From positions 3,703,643-3,767,642 of the forward strand of contig OX155955.1 of the NCBI GenBank assembly GCA_944548615.1: DNA of 64,000 nt, given 5' to 3'. This DNA comes from Micropterix aruncella. Its lineage: Eukaryota > Arthropoda > Insecta > Lepidoptera > Micropterigidae. Shown here in pieces: positions 1 through 8,838 of this stretch. Position 1 is the first letter of the stretch; each line of letters starts with the position of its first letter. Below the pieces are notes generated by a model. It made no database searches, had not been told where the DNA came from, and saw only the letters and a program-made list of their open reading frames with translations. Made by a program: the position numbers and the translations under genes.

Positions 1-535
1 GCCCTTAAGAATATATATTTTATTTAGAATATAGCTGAATTGTAATCTGAGTTTACTCATTCTTGTTTCAAAATATTTTTAGTGTTTCTTTCGAAGTAAT
101 TGAGTAACTCCATGTCTCAAAATTAAAAATACCCACAAGTGTTATATTGGGCTTAGATCAGGAGACTGGGCTGGCTAGTCCAAAACATCCACATGATATT
201 ACCGAAAGTACTTTTTTCTGAAAGTACGTCTTCCCGAAAATTTTAAAAATGGTGGCTGTAGAGCAGTATCCAATACATTTATATACTTGGTAGAATCCAT
301 ACGACCTTCACATACGAGCATTTCAGCAACATCATCGACCGCCAGGTAACTCCAGATCATTACTACTGATTTCTACCTTGAGGACAACCCACTCGGAAAG
401 GCATTCTTCACCCACTCTTTGCCTTGCATATATTACACCAGGAGTACCCAAATCCTGAAATTTTGAAGAAAGTTCTACTGTAATAAAAACGATTTTATTT
501 ACAGTTAACCACTCTTTTATTATGATACAACCCAT
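1..535 (-). pseudogene. Decayed Tc1/mariner-type transposase, runs off the window edge
   Basis: Read on the minus strand, two frames joined by a frameshift near 370 give a recognisable Tc1-family DDE transposase catalytic region. The first part contains SSKFQDLG and YARQRVGEECL, corresponding to the region after the first catalytic aspartate. The second reads VMIWSYLAV, then STKYINVLDTALQP, then VDVLD and PAQSPDLSPI followed by HLW. In the family, PAQSPDLNPIE-NLW carries the last catalytic glutamate; here that codon is a stop (TAA), and the W of DWPAQSP is also a stop. The first aspartate is not visible either. The enzyme would cut and join transposon ends, but this copy is clearly dead. It continues past position 1, so the 3' terminal repeat is not in view. 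Confidence 0.85.
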
Positions 536-577
536 GTTTATAGGAAAAAAATATTAGTCTAATTCTCCTCTTGTCCA

Positions 578-815
578 ACGTTTATGCTTCACAGCCTAAT
601 ATACTGGGATTTCAGTGTCCAGACGGTTATCATTCCTAATCTCACTGCCAAGGTAGCGAAAGTGAGATACTACCTCTAAGACACCGTTGCCCAGGAAAAT
701 GTTAGGTTCTTCAGGTGGGCTGATTGGTCTTGGAAGTGCTGATTGTCAAACCGAATTTATTGCAGGATTCGTAAAGATGGTTAAGGTACGACTGGAGTAG
801 GCTAGAACTGTCTGT
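578..815 (-). pseudogene. Fragment of a LINE reverse transcriptase (same family as 3740-4850)
   Basis: The reverse complement matches the LINE at about 3836-4080 almost base for base, from 'CTTAACCATCTTTACGAATC' through 'CACTTTCGCTACCTTGGCAG' to the segment encoding NRLDTEIPV. Relative to that copy it lacks about 30 bp after the TSKT codons, so the two copies differ by an internal deletion as well as orientation. It covers only the part just after the YADD catalytic motif. It lies between the Tc1 catalytic remnant (1-535) and an HTH-like segment (820-1030) on the same strand, so it may be an insertion into that element. Confidence 0.9.
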
Positions 816-843
816 AGAGCTAGCATCTACTAGCTCTACAGAC
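810..843. repeat. Perfect short inverted repeat (14-bp arms, 6-nt loop)
   Basis: GTCTGTAGAGCTAG at 810-823 is exactly complementary to CTAGCTCTACAGAC at 830-843, with loop CATCTA. It lies exactly at the edge of the LINE fragment. Confidence 0.9.
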
Positions 844-1029
844 TAAGTGGTCTCCCAATTTCTTCAACCAATGGAATGAGCTCGAAAGAAGCTTGTACTG
901 ATTTTTCAAAGACTCTCGAATCAATATCCGGTCCTTACAGTCCGGAGTAATATTTTTCCTACTTGCTATTTGTCTGTTGTCATAAGACTTGAGAAGCGTG
1001 ACAAAAATCAAATGTAATGAAATCACCAT
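820..1029 (-). pseudogene. Possible transposase N-terminal (HTH-like) remnant
   Basis: A 69-codon open frame on the minus strand contains ASRKNITPDCKDRILIRESL, which resembles the start of Tc1-type helix-turn-helix domains. It is on the same strand as the transposase remnant at 1-535 and in the expected order, with the LINE fragment between them. The resemblance is weak and I would not assign it without a profile search. Confidence 0.3.
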
Positions 1030-1870
1030 TGAGCCCGTATTTCGCTATGTACACTAATGCAGAATAGTTAATTTAGTTAGTCTGAAAAGATGCTTTTGCG
1101 CCGGAAACAAGTGACCCAGTTACTTATGACAGTTATGTAACGAGGGTGATTTACGCTTTGTTTATGTACAGGCCATTTCGCCACTATCCGCCCGAAGCGT
1201 AGGTCTGATAATAGAACAGTCATCTGCCAACTAATGCGGGGTAATACAGCGAGATAAGGGATAAATTCGGGTCCCACGCTATGACTAAATTAACAGTATT
1301 AAACGTTTTAATTTTATAGGGTAGAACTAACAAGTTATAGAGGCGATTAAAGGAGGCGTAAATATTTACTACAACAGTGTTAAGTTGCTTATTTATTTAT
1401 TTATGGGTGCATCGAAATATAGAAATACAGCGTGAGCTGAATTTCTATTTCTAGAAATAACCCTGTATTTTGTTACTAGGCATGGTGGGCTTCCTTCCGC
1501 TTTTTATTCATTTCAGAATACGATCGACTGATTTATGCTTTAAGCATTCTGTTTTGTTCTTTTTTCTTTATGCCTGTACTTGCATATTTTAAGCTTAGTT
1601 AATCCTTATTATGTTTAGCATATTTTTTTTTGTTTATTCCCAAACATGTATATGTTTATAATATATATCAAAGGCTTGGTGTAACTGTAATGTTCTTTTG
1701 TTTAGTAAATAAATGTATGTAAAAAAGACAAATCATTTGGCTTTAATTAAATTGACGAAATGTTTAATTAGATTTCTAAATAGTCCATTTTATATTTACC
1801 TTATATACATATTTATCATATTGTCGACAGACAGACTGTCCACAACAGAAAAAAAACGGTTGTCCCTTTC
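1030..1870. other. AT-rich interval without recognised gene
   Basis: No coding signal that I recognise. Around 1560-1735 the sequence resembles a LINE 3' untranslated tail (T-rich, ending AGTAAATAAATGTATG). The rest is unremarkable. Confidence 0.5.
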
Positions 1871-1877
1871 CTGGCAA

Positions 1878-2410
1878 GTAGTCAAGGACTGATTTCATCT
1901 GAATAATAATTTCATAAATAAATATGAGCGCCCTCTCTCGGCCGGCGGACAAACCTGGACGAACGATGCTTTAGGCGGCGCGATTCATTTCTCGGCTGGG
2001 TATGGGCAAGGGCGGGTATGGGCCAAGCACCAACAGATGGAGTTAATATTTCATTAAAATTTATTGTACAATTTAAATATTATTAGTGAAGCTTGTATAT
2101 GAGATATTGCAACAAAAAAATCACATTATAACTTCGGCACAATAGGTTGTGTTACACCAAGACTTCCCGACAAGCATCCAAAGACTGATATCATCTGAAT
2201 ATTGATTTCATAAATAAAATCGGTGAGCGCCCTCTCTCGGCCGATGGACAAAACCAATTCAATTGTCTCGGGCGGGGCGGTTCGTTTCTTGGCTAGTCTC
2301 GGGCGTCTGGCCACTAATATTAGAATAAAATGTATGGCGGAATTTAAATATTATAAATACAGCTTGTATATCAGATATTCGGACCAAAATTTACCAATGT
2401 GATTTCGGCC
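1878..2410. repeat. Diverged tandem duplication, unit about 270 bp
   Basis: Two units start near 1889 (GACTGATTTCATCTGAATAA) and 2183 (GACTGATATCATCTGAATAT). Each continues through TTTCATAAATAAA, GAGCGCCCTCTCTCGGCCG and an AATTTAAATATTAT block to a CTTGTATAT.AGATATT end. Similarity is obvious but with many substitutions and small indels, so the duplication is old. The open frame at 2126-2314 on the minus strand is a by-product. Confidence 0.8.
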
Positions 2411-2650
2411 GAACTAAGTACCAAATTTCAACTACCTAAGCTCAAGATTTCGAGATCGATATATAATTCGTGAGCCTCCTGGTGGACCGATTTCAACCAC
2501 AATCTTTTCAACTCTTGCCCTGACCAAATGATGCCTGCATACCGAATTTTAGCTCAATCGGATACTCGTTTGAGCGCTGTCGTGAAGGAGTACACACATA
2601 GACATAGAGACAGATTTTAAACTGGAAATGGTTTTAAGTGTCTCAAGGGG
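2400..2650 (-). repeat. Dispersed repeat family A, copy 1
   Basis: Core TGGTGGACCGATTTCAACCA followed by CAATCTTTTCAACTCTTGCC and ATGATGCCTGCATACC. The reverse complement of this core occurs at 6520-6640 and 43000-43080. Probably a SINE or LINE 3' end; family not identified. Confidence 0.8.
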
Positions 2651-3300
2651 CTCAAAATGGATATTTCTGTCGTCATCTCAATTTTTTTTGTCGCATTCAT
2701 GACACTTTGGCCGGGAATGTAATTGTCGTTATACCATCTCTATAAATTATTTACGTAATTGTTCATATTAATGTATCGTTTACATTCCAAGGTAACAGCG
2801 AAACGGGACGTGGAAACAACAGGGAAATGGGACGCCGAAAACACAAATTACGCGAGTTCCCCAAACTTCCATTATTAGGTATTTGATAACAAATAATATA
2901 TCAAGGAAAAGGTTTAACCACACCTGTGATTACTTTAATAGCCCATTGTTCGTTATTTATAGGTGGCTACCCCCGTGGGAGTCGCGGTGCGGCGACCCAC
3001 CACAATATCAGCCATTTGCCACTCGTAATTTGTCAAGGGGTGCCCCCTATTACAATATAAATGACTTTTGTATGAGTTCCCATTTACTGTATGAGTGGTG
3101 TCATATCGTCGATCTATATATGAGACCTCGTACGCGCCAAAAAATCGAATACGCGTTTTTCTTTCCCAGCAGAGAGAAAGTATTGTACGCTCATTTTGTC
3201 AATATGGAGATGGATATAAAAATAGTAATAATAATAATAAAATGCTTTATTAGTAAAATAAATTAATAGTTAAAAAAGAAACACTTAAAACACGCTTTTG
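2651..3300. other. No recognised gene; weak 127-codon open frame
   Basis: An open frame at 2883-3266 (+) gives a protein rich in aromatic residues with no motif I recognise. It ends in an AT-rich (AATAAT)n stretch that encodes a run of Ile and Val, which argues against a real protein. A GC-richer patch at 2960-3050 may be part of an unidentified repeat. Confidence 0.4.
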
Positions 3301-3301
3301 G

Positions 3302-3560
3302 GCTATGATACGATATTCACATACACACGGCTATGATACGATATTCTATCGTGGAATGCCAGTGCCTATCTTCCGACTTCATCATCAGACCTTGATACCT
3401 AATCGTGGTCAAAGTTCATTCCAAGACTTTTCTAACAAGTTCAAACACAGCTATGATACGATTTTCCATCATGAAGTTCCAGTTCATATCTTCCGACTCC
3501 ATCATCAGATCAGTTCGACAGTACCATATTATTGTATTGTCATCAAAACTACATAAAGCT
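3302..3560 (+). repeat. Imperfect tandem repeat, period about 122 bp
   Basis: GCTATGATACGATATTC (3330 region) recurs as GCTATGATACGATTTTC (3450 region); CATCTTCCGACTTCATCATC recurs as CATCTTCCGACTCCATCATC. Two units plus a short extra start at 3302. The open frames here repeat as a result. Confidence 0.85.
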
Positions 3561-3739
3561 GCCAATTTTCATGACGCTACGATCCTTGGAAGATGGTTAA
3601 ATTAGTTACCTTAGATTCCATTACATAGTTACATACAGGTCGACCTAATAAAAGCGTGTTAAAAAGGCGAGCTTATTGCCAAATTCAATATATCCAAATG
3701 TTCATTGATGACATATACTAGATCGACCGCACCTCTGAT

Positions 3740-4850
3740 GTATGATTACTCCATCACTCCATCCGCGCAAAGACTAAATCCCGTCAACTTAGAATCCTCG
3801 ATGCCCTATATGCTGACGACGCCTGCTTCATGGCTGACAGTTCTAGCGCACTCCAGTCATACCTTAACCATCTTTACGAATCCTGCAATAAATTCGGTTT
3901 GACAATCAGCACTTCCAAGACCCAGGTAATGGCTCAGCCTCCGCGAGGAAGCCCACCTGAAGAACCTAACATTTTCCTCGGTAACGGTGTCTTAGAGGTA
4001 GTATCTCACTTTCGCTACCTTGGCAGTGAGATTAGGAATGATAACCGTCTGGACACTGAAATCCCAGTACGCATAGCCAGAGCTGCTTTCGCCTTCGGCA
4101 AACTAAACCAACGTGTCTGGAAATCGCATGATCTAAAACTGAAAACAAAGCTGGCCGTCTACAAAGCGATTGTCCTACCCATATTGTTATATGCCTCCGA
4201 AACGTGGTGCCTCTACAGGAAAGAGATTAAGAAATTAGACGTCTTCCACATGAGGTGCCTCCGAAACATCCTGAGGATAACATGGGAAGACCGTGTGTCA
4301 AACACAGAAGTGTTACGAAGGACGAAAATGCAGGGCATGGAAGCTATGCTTATGAAAGCTCAGCTGAGGTGGTGTGGGCATATAGTGCGTATGAAAGACG
4401 ACCGCCTCCCGAAAGCCGTGTTTTATGCCCAACTCTCAAAAGGCGCACGCAAAGTCGGCGGACAGCACCTACGCTACAAAGATGTATTAAAAAGGCACCT
4501 AACCGCCAGTGGTATTCCACCTGAGAGCTGGGAGAGGGCTGCTCACAAACGCAGCGAGTGGCGCTCCACGGTGACCACAAAAATTAAAGAGTTTGAGGAA
4601 GCCCGGCTGAAAAACCTCGACTCGAACCGCCAACAGCGCAAAACTCGTCCGAAGCCCAATTACACATATACTTACAACGACTGCGGGGAACTCTACTGTA
4701 GTCGTTGTAATCGGACCTTCAAAAACAAACTGGGATTCACGAGTCACTTCCGCGCGCATATTCGAAGAAGTCCTGTCAACGAAGAGGTCGCCGTCGTCGG
4801 ATCACGATGAGGAGGACATCATCATCATCATCATCATCATCACTCCATCA
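3740..4850 (+). pseudogene. 5'-truncated LINE: reverse transcriptase C-terminal half with C2H2 finger
   Basis: The frame containing the ATG at 3830 extends upstream and includes YADD (3809-3820), the metal-binding motif C of reverse transcriptase, preceded by IRAKTKSRQLRILDAL. Downstream are GLTISTSKTQVM, FRYLGSEI, AVYKAIVLPILLYASETW, LRWCGHIVRM and a terminal C2H2 finger CSRCNRTF...HFRAH. This is the end of the RT and C-terminal region of a non-LTR retrotransposon; the endonuclease and first RT motifs are missing. The frame runs intact for about 330 codons to TGA at 4810, and the element ends in a (CAT)n run at 4819-4842. This order, with a zinc finger at the very end, is typical of an arthropod RTE- or CR1-related group; I cannot fix the clade by eye. 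Confidence 0.92.
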
Positions 4851-4862
4851 CTAATGAGGTGC

Positions 4863-5530
4863 TAACTAGGGTTGATAAGGTAAAGGATCAAGGAGTTCTC
4901 TTTGATTCCCTGCTTACATTCAAGGAGCACATTGCTGATTTGTCCAAGTCCTCTTAAAAACTACTAGGGTTTATTATTCGCACCGTAAAACATTTTCACA
5001 ATGTACGGGTTATGCATACGTTGTATAATTCAATTGTGAGAAATAGATTGCAAACGAATGCAGATATATGGAATGAGGATCATTATATCACCATGATGGA
5101 AAAAAATCAAAAAAGTTTCTTACGCTTTATATATTTCAAGCAGTACGGATATTATCCGTACTTATACCCTACTATAAAAAATAAAAAAAATAGTTTTCTA
5201 CTAGGAATAGTGGGCTATACCTCTCTTAAGTTGCGTAGAGAAATGCTCGCCATGGCCTACGTCTTTAAGCTGATCCGGGGAAGAGTTGATAATCCTAGCA
5301 TGCTAGCGAAGGTTTGTCTCTTTGTTCCGGACAATTATAATCGTGCTCGCACTCATAATCTATTTGCGGAGCCGTCCTCGCGCACCAACCTAAGTCGATG
5401 GATTCTGCTTACCCGTGCTTTGCGTCACATAAATGCGCTATGTTTGAAAGCGTCAGACTTTGATATTTTTACAGCGAGCCCGCATTTCTTCAAGGTGTGG
5501 GCATTGCGCTACTTATTTATGCCAGAATAA
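4863..5530 (+). pseudogene. 5'-truncated Jockey-like LINE reverse transcriptase end
   Basis: The frame that ends at 5530 is open from about 4866 except for one TAA near 4955. It begins VDKVKDQGVLFDSLLTFKEH, a hallmark of Jockey/I-type RT C-terminal domains, and continues through LYNSIVRNRL, IWNEDHY, EKNQKSFLRFI and RREMLAMAYVFKLIRG. Only the last 220 codons of ORF2 remain. It starts directly after the ATC tail of the upstream LINE and is followed by a 3' untranslated region with an (AAAT)n tail at about 5720-5757. Dead because of the stop and truncation. Confidence 0.9.
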
Positions 5531-5757
5531 AATAAATTGTTTTCACTCTTTATCTACCGTAAGTATGTAAGTTTTAAAAAAAATTATTAATGCGTGTATT
5601 TGTATTTAATGCTTATTTAAACATGTTGTGTATGTACTTGTAAGAATTCTATTTTTTTATATTTATGTGTATATTGCCTATCAATGGATTGGTATAAACT
5701 GTTAAATTGATTTTCTAATGAAATAAATAAATAAATAAATTAATAAATAAATAAAAA
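5531..5757 (+). other. 3' untranslated region and (AAAT)n tail of the Jockey-like LINE
   Basis: AT-rich, non-coding, ending in GAAATAAATAAATAAATAAA and further AAAT units, the usual 3' tail of such elements. Confidence 0.7.
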
Positions 5758-5984
5758 ATATTTTAGAGTTTACCTACATGAACATTATTTGCGAGTAGAT
5801 GATACATACAAACCTAAATAAAGAGTGTGACAAATATAAAAAAAGAAGATAGAAAGAAATATATATTTAACTCTTTGTGGATGGGCCACAGCAAAATAAT
5901 CGAACACCTAAAAGCATGCTAAGGTTAAAAAATGAGGATTTTGGGAATGGAAAGGGAATTTATGTGGAATATTTCAAATGTTCT

Positions 5985-6410
5985 CCGAGTCTGTTTTTAA
6001 AACTTGTTATGCTTGGCGCTGTTCTCAGACTTTTTAGCAAAGCATTCTAAAGACGGGCTCCATACACGGTGAAAGAGAAGTGATAAAGAGTAGCAGGTTC
6101 TATTTTGATCTCAGCGGACGTCCATGAGCCGATAGTGCAGTAAATCTGCCGGTAAGATAATTAGGAGCGACGCCATCCAAGATCTTGAAAAGCATACAAA
6201 GAACTCTCATGTCTCTTTTCTCCTAGGTCGACAGCTAGTGAAGCTTCCCTCTGTACTCCGTGATGGGGTAAAATTTTCTGAGGCCATGGATATAACGAAT
6301 GCAAACATTTTGGAGACGCTCAACTTTGGTCGATAACTCCTCTGTGAGGTCGAGAAATGCGACATCTCCATAATCCAGAAGGGGAAGGAGAGCAGACTGA
6401 CAAATCGTAT
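5985..6410 (-). pseudogene. Heavily mutated LINE reverse transcriptase C-terminus
   Basis: In one minus-strand frame, interrupted by several stops, the translation reads LLPLLDYGDVAFLDL, KVERLQNVCIRYIHGLRKF, EKRDMRVLCMLFKILDGVAP, NYLTGRFTALSAHGRPLRS. This is the end region of a Jockey/CR1-type reverse transcriptase: the 'DYG(D/S).....L...LQN..(I/L)R.I..L' block and the 'RR......LY.IL....P.YL' block are both present. The frame is nearly continuous over 130 codons with four or more stops, so it is an old relic. It has no open reading frame of useful length. Confidence 0.85.
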
Positions 6411-6730
6411 ATTTTGAGTATATACATTTTGACCACTCTGAGGCGATTAAGAGTATTTCCAGACTGCAGTCCGTCTGTGAGTGTGTGTGTGCCTGTGTGT
6501 GTTTATGTCGGTCTGTATTCCTCCACGATAGCGTTTCATCCTATTGAGCTGAAACTTGGCATGCAGGCATCATGTTGTCATGGCAATAGTTGAAAAGATT
6601 GTGGTTGCAATCGGTCCACCAGAGGGCGCGCTAGTTTTACTTCACTTTCGAAATATTGAAGTCAGAGACTTTAAATTCAGTACACAGATGCCTTGTTGGA
6701 CCAAAACCACTCTGTGAATTTTTTGTTGAA
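6411..6730 (+). repeat. Dispersed repeat family A, copy 2
   Basis: Aligns with 42855-43185: shared CGATTAAGA.TATTTCCAG, a GT-rich stretch, GAGCTGAAACTTGGCATGCA versus GGGCTGAAATTTTGTATGTA, and ATTGTGGTTGCAATCGGTCC with GGGCGCGCTAGT. The inverse of its core is at 2400-2650. The 78-codon frame here is not a gene. Confidence 0.85.
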
Positions 6731-6889
6731 ATATCTCGTATACAAACGAAGCAAAAAAAAAACGTATTTAAGAAAATACTACATAATTTTTGGAAAAATA
6801 CCATTTTAATAACACGGAAACAATACAAAATACTACTTTTGCTATCATAGTCACAGACATAATCATTATCGAGTGTGGAGTGGATTGGT

Positions 6890-6988
6890 CTGAGAGATGG
6901 CGAGGGAGGGGAGGGGGGGCGGGGGTTGGCGAGGAAGAGGGGTCAGGTGGGGTAGGGAGGGGGTGAGATGTCTGCTTCTAACTCGCCA
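6890..6988 (+). repeat. G-rich tract ending in GTCTGCTT
   Basis: Runs of 3-7 G separated by short spacers, ending GATGTCTGCTT. Similar to the tracts at 48.9 and 52.7 kb. Potential G-quadruplex DNA. Confidence 0.6.
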
Positions 6989-8640
6989 GCGATGGGCGAG
7001 TTTGATTTATAAACTAAATTTTGCATTATTTTCTTGCTAATGTCTCTGGGTATATAGCCAATTTCGTATGGGTATGTAGCCAAATCGCTAGAGTAACATC
7101 CCTTCTGCATCTATACCAAGCGGTTTTACTTCATAAAAAACGCATTGGTAATTATTTTAACAAACCAACTATATGTACAAATGTGTTTTTAGCAACATCA
7201 GCACTCGACTTAAATGCACCGCATCAAAGTCCGACCTCTAAAAGCCAGGAAGTGGGAAGCTATCATCACAAAATGTGAGACGAAGCCCATTCTTGTCAAC
7301 CGAGATGACAAAAAACTTTAGATGTCAACACCATTCAGGGTATGTATCCATGTATCTCGCATTACATTTCCCCAATGATTGAAGCTGCTTTCACGATTTA
7401 AGAGAAGAATATTACCAAAGGTGGAATGACACTCGAAGAATGAGACTTCAATAAAATCCGTTTAGCCAGAGTTCTGTTTTCCTCATACTTTTCGATACAT
7501 AACTTGTAATTAATACATTCGCAAACGTACTCGTATATATATATCCTCTCATTAAATAAATAGTCCAGATTCATTACTTTAAGACAACAGTCCTAATTGT
7601 GAATGTTTATTCAAGTTTGTCTTTTCTCTAGGTTTTCTAAGTTTTACATTTTGGTGGTAGTATTTTCAAATATGTCCCTTATACATTAATTAAACACACA
7701 GAGTAAGTAATTTTTAAGAAAAAAGGTTATAACCATAAAGAATTCGCGCGCGGTAGAAAGACCGAGCAGAATTTTCAAGGTATAACTTAAACCGATCCGA
7801 TTTGGAATAAAGCCAAGCATTTTGTCCGTTCAATAAGTTTCCGGGGCGAAAGTTTGTTCGTAGTTAACAAGGCAGAATTTAAGAAAGTCCAAACGACCCG
7901 ACTACTATTCATCTGGCAGACTTGTAAGCTTATTTTTTTCGTATTTCAATACTCTGATTTTTGAATATTTTAACTACCGATTTCATAAATTAAAAAGTTT
8001 TTGCACCTATTTTTTAAGGGGACTAGAGGAAACATTAGACACAATTAGCGTCACTATATTGACAACTCTGTAGACGTATTGTCCTGCATCAATTACCAAA
8101 GAAAGAGTAATTTTGTTATGATGTTATGGCGAATATAATATGGTTACCTACCCCCTACTAGGACTGTTTAAGCCCCGCCCACTACGCGTCGCCGCGCCTT
8201 CCCCCTCCTCTACAACTCGGCTGGCAGACGCGTGTGGATTAGTCGAAACGAATCAATATTTTGGCACAAAAAGGTCTCATATCGGTCGTTTCATTTAATC
8301 CTTAGACGTTTTATTTTGAACAGCGATAACATGTTTGTTATCGGATCGGTCGGATCTTCTTTCATAGGACAATGTACATACGTATATCTAAAATAAAATT
8401 ATTCAGAAAAATTTATGCCTACTAGGAAAACAATTATTTTAGCTTTGTATTAAAGACCTATATTGTTAAATAGATTAAAGGCTACTTTCAGATTCATTTC
8501 GCTACATATATAATTCTACGAAAACTAAAGTTCCTTTGTGACCTTAACTATATTTATGTTATTTACTTACTCTATTCTGTGTGTATACCTGACGTTAGGT
8601 TTGCTCTGTCTCCCGTGAGTTGAGCGTTTACGACTTTGGA
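6989..8640. other. No recognised gene
   Basis: AT-rich, with only short frames (for example 7021-7278 +, 85 codons, no motif). A GC-rich patch at 8175-8240 looks different in composition but carries nothing I can name. Confidence 0.5.
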
Positions 8641-8760
8641 ACGAAACAGTCCAAGGAGGTGTTGAACTCAGCTTTCAATGGCTTCACCGAACATATCCGG
8701 GCCCATTGGCAATAAAGGAGGGTGTCGGACGAGGTGGGACTAGTGAGCGGCCGCTCTACA

Positions 8761-8838
8761 GTTCTCCAGCGCGCGTGACGTTTCGGCTCGCTACAAGCCC
8801 TCATCAGCTAGTCTGCGATGACTAGGACGCGGAGAACC
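8761..8838 (-). ncRNA. Hammerhead-ribozyme-like fold at the LINE 3' end
   Basis: On the minus strand the parts occur in type III hammerhead order. Stem III 5' strand GUUCUCC (8837-8831) plus GCG is followed by cleavage triplet GUC (8828-8826). Stem I is CUAGUC (8825-8820), loop AUCGCA, GACUAG (8813-8808). Then come core CUGAUGA (8807-8801), stem II GG(G)CU...AGCC (8800-8785, one bulged G), core GAAA (8784-8781), CG pairing back to the triplet, and stem III 3' strand GGAGAAC (8767-8761). Every conserved core base is present. The fold overlaps the last 15 codons of the LINE ORF and its stop. Weak points are the bulge in stem II and an internal loop in stem III. Such ribozymes are known in Penelope-like elements and retrozymes; activity here is inference. 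Confidence 0.6.

Noticed and set aside
4350..4759. Minus-strand frames 4350-4580 and 4499-4759
   Set aside because: They are antisense shadows of the LINE RT frame on the plus strand.
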